DNA of 14,143 nucleotides from Lachnospiraceae bacterium UBA3645 (GTDB lineage: Bacteria > Bacillota > Clostridia > Lachnospirales > Lachnospiraceae). The DNA is taken from positions 1 through 14,143 of the forward strand of contig DFKM01000013.1 of NCBI GenBank assembly GCA_002373555.1, in the 5' to 3' direction. A program made the translations under genes and the position numbers. The notes beneath the pieces are model-generated. The model saw only the letters and a program-made list of their open reading frames with translations. It was not told where the DNA came from and made no database searches. This document shows, one piece after another, positions 13,186 through 14,143 of the stretch (positions within the stretch are counted from its first letter, which is position 1; every line of letters starts with the position of its first letter).

Positions 13186-14143
13186 AAAAATCCTATGAAG
13201 TCGTCGTGATCGGCGGCGGTATCGTCGGCACTGCAACCGCCTTTGAGCTTGCGAAGCGCGGCATCAGGGATATCCTTCTGATCGAGAAGAGATTCCTCAC
13301 CTCCGGTGCCACCGGACGCTGCGGCGCCGGCATCAGACAGCAGTGGGGATCCGAACTCAATGCCACGATCGCTCTTGAGAGCACACATCTTTTCGAGCAT
13401 ATGGAAGAGTATACCGGCTATCCCAGAAGTATCGAACTTCACCAGGGCGGATATCTGCTCGTAGCCTATACCGATAAGGAAATGATCCAGTTCCGTAAGA
13501 ATCTGGAAGTGCAGCACAGGCTGGGAATCGATGCCTATGAGCTGACGCCGAAGGAGATGAAGGAGAAAGTTCCTTATCTGAATATGGACGGCGTTACCGG
13601 CGGAACCTTCTGCCAGGCGGACGGACATGCCAATCCTTTCCAGACGACGCAGGCCTATGCCTACGGTGCAAGAAAGATGGGCGTTGAGATAGAGACTTTC
13701 TGCGAAGCCGTCGGTTTCAGGACCGAAGGCGGAAAGATCGCGGGCGTAGAGACAACAAAGGGCTATGTTGAGGCAAAACTTGTTGTGAACTGTGCAAACG
13801 GATGGGCTCCCGAACTGGCTAAAATGGTGGGAGAGGACATCCCGGTATATCCGGAGCGCCATCAGGCGCTGGTCACAGAGCCCGTTGCTCCGCTGATTGA
13901 CTGCATGGTCATGTCCTTCTCGCATAACTACTATTGCCAGCAGACGCCGCACGGCAGCTTTGTTATGGGAATCGGACCGAAAGAGGCTCCCAGTCACAAC
14001 TTCAATACCAGCTGGCAGGTCCTGGAGGCCACCTGCGGTATTATGTGCGAGACACTGCCTGTGCTCAGGAATCTGAGAGTCGTAAGATCCTGGGCAGGAC
14101 AGTATGACATGAGCCCGGATGCGAACCCTGTGATCGATGAAGC
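13182..14143 (+). CDS. DAO-family FAD-dependent amino-acid/amine dehydrogenase subunit (cut at right edge)
   Basis: The catalytic flavoprotein of the operon: 320 codons are present and the frame is open to the window end, against about 380-400 for full-length relatives. The FAD fold is VVVIGGGIVGTATAFELAKRG (7-27), with an LIEK acidic end, then SGATGRCGAGIRQQWG (41-56), a segment characteristic of HcnC, sarcosine oxidase beta and hydroxyproline dehydrogenase beta types. VNCANGW (about 203-209) marks the second FAD contact. Near the end, AGQYDMSPDANPVI matches the usual region before the final FAD motif, which is cut off. AAGGGGG precedes the start. Substrates in this family include sarcosine, glycine, D-amino acids, proline or hydroxyproline and opines; the sequence alone does not choose among them. 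Confidence 0.9.
   Translation, partial: MKKSYEVVVIGGGIVGTATAFELAKRGIRDILLIEKRFLTSGATGRCGAGIRQQWGSELNATIALESTHLFEHMEEYTGYPRSIELHQGGYLLVAYTDKEMIQFRKNLEVQHRLGIDAYELTPKEMKEKVPYLNMDGVTGGTFCQADGHANPFQTTQAYAYGARKMGVEIETFCEAVGFRTEGGKIAGVETTKGYVEAKLVVNCANGWAPELAKMVGEDIPVYPERHQALVTEPVAPLIDCMVMSFSHNYYCQQTPHGSFVMGIGPKEAPSHNFNTSWQVLEATCGIMCETLPVLRNLRVVRSWAGQYDMSPDANPVIDE

Noticed and set aside
13149..13997. Minus-strand open frame of 282 codons at the right edge
   Set aside because: Antisense to the DAO-family gene, whose plus-strand frame has the dinucleotide-binding motif, a ribosome binding site and a coupled overlap with its upstream neighbour.

Overview
The window looks like a chromosomal segment from an anaerobic, fairly GC-rich member of the Bacillota (Firmicutes, clostridial or Erysipelotrichia-like). 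The reasons are strong AAGGAGG-type ribosome binding sites, sigma-A-like promoters, compact hairpin-plus-T terminators, and a gene set (GT4 glycolipid-type glycosyltransferase, GH13 alpha-glucosidase, AGCS transporter, multi-subunit Fe-S/flavin dehydrogenase) typical of gut anaerobes. No transposase, integrase, phage gene or CRISPR array was seen, so genus-level assignment is not possible from sequence alone.

Layout. Positions 1-410 (minus) hold the N-terminal part of a membrane-anchored or secreted protein that runs off the left edge. Positions 411-729 have no intact gene. They contain what appears to be a frameshifted remnant of an Ig-like surface-protein domain (about 509-733, minus). mutY (minus, 730-1863) encodes the A/G-specific adenine DNA glycosylase. 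A tRNA-Gly(CCC) with its own promoter and terminator follows (1989-2059), then a GT4 glycosyltransferase with an unusual repetitive helical tail (2135-3742). A cyclase-family hydrolase (minus, 3801-4553) and a GH13 alpha-glucosidase (plus, 4664-6349) are divergently transcribed from overlapping promoters.

Positions 6408-10032 form a glutamine-use module. A LysR regulator (minus) is divergent from a serine-dependent glutaminase (glsA) and an AGCS sodium/amino-acid symporter. This resembles the glsA-glnT pairing of Bacillus subtilis, but with a LysR regulator instead of a two-component system. The LysR/glsA intergenic region carries a clear inverted repeat, a candidate operator.

From 10229 to the right edge, a cupin-AraC regulator leads a tightly packed operon. 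It encodes a small [2Fe-2S] protein, an NAD/FAD-type oxidoreductase, a two-cluster [4Fe-4S] ferredoxin-like subunit, a BFD-like [2Fe-2S] protein and a DAO-family flavoprotein (cut by the window end). These are the domains of HcnABC, heterotetrameric sarcosine oxidase and related amino-acid dehydrogenases, here split into separate overlapping genes with an added [4Fe-4S] subunit. The likely role is oxidation of an amine or amino acid, with electrons passed through Fe-S clusters to an anaerobic acceptor. The substrate cannot be read from the sequence.
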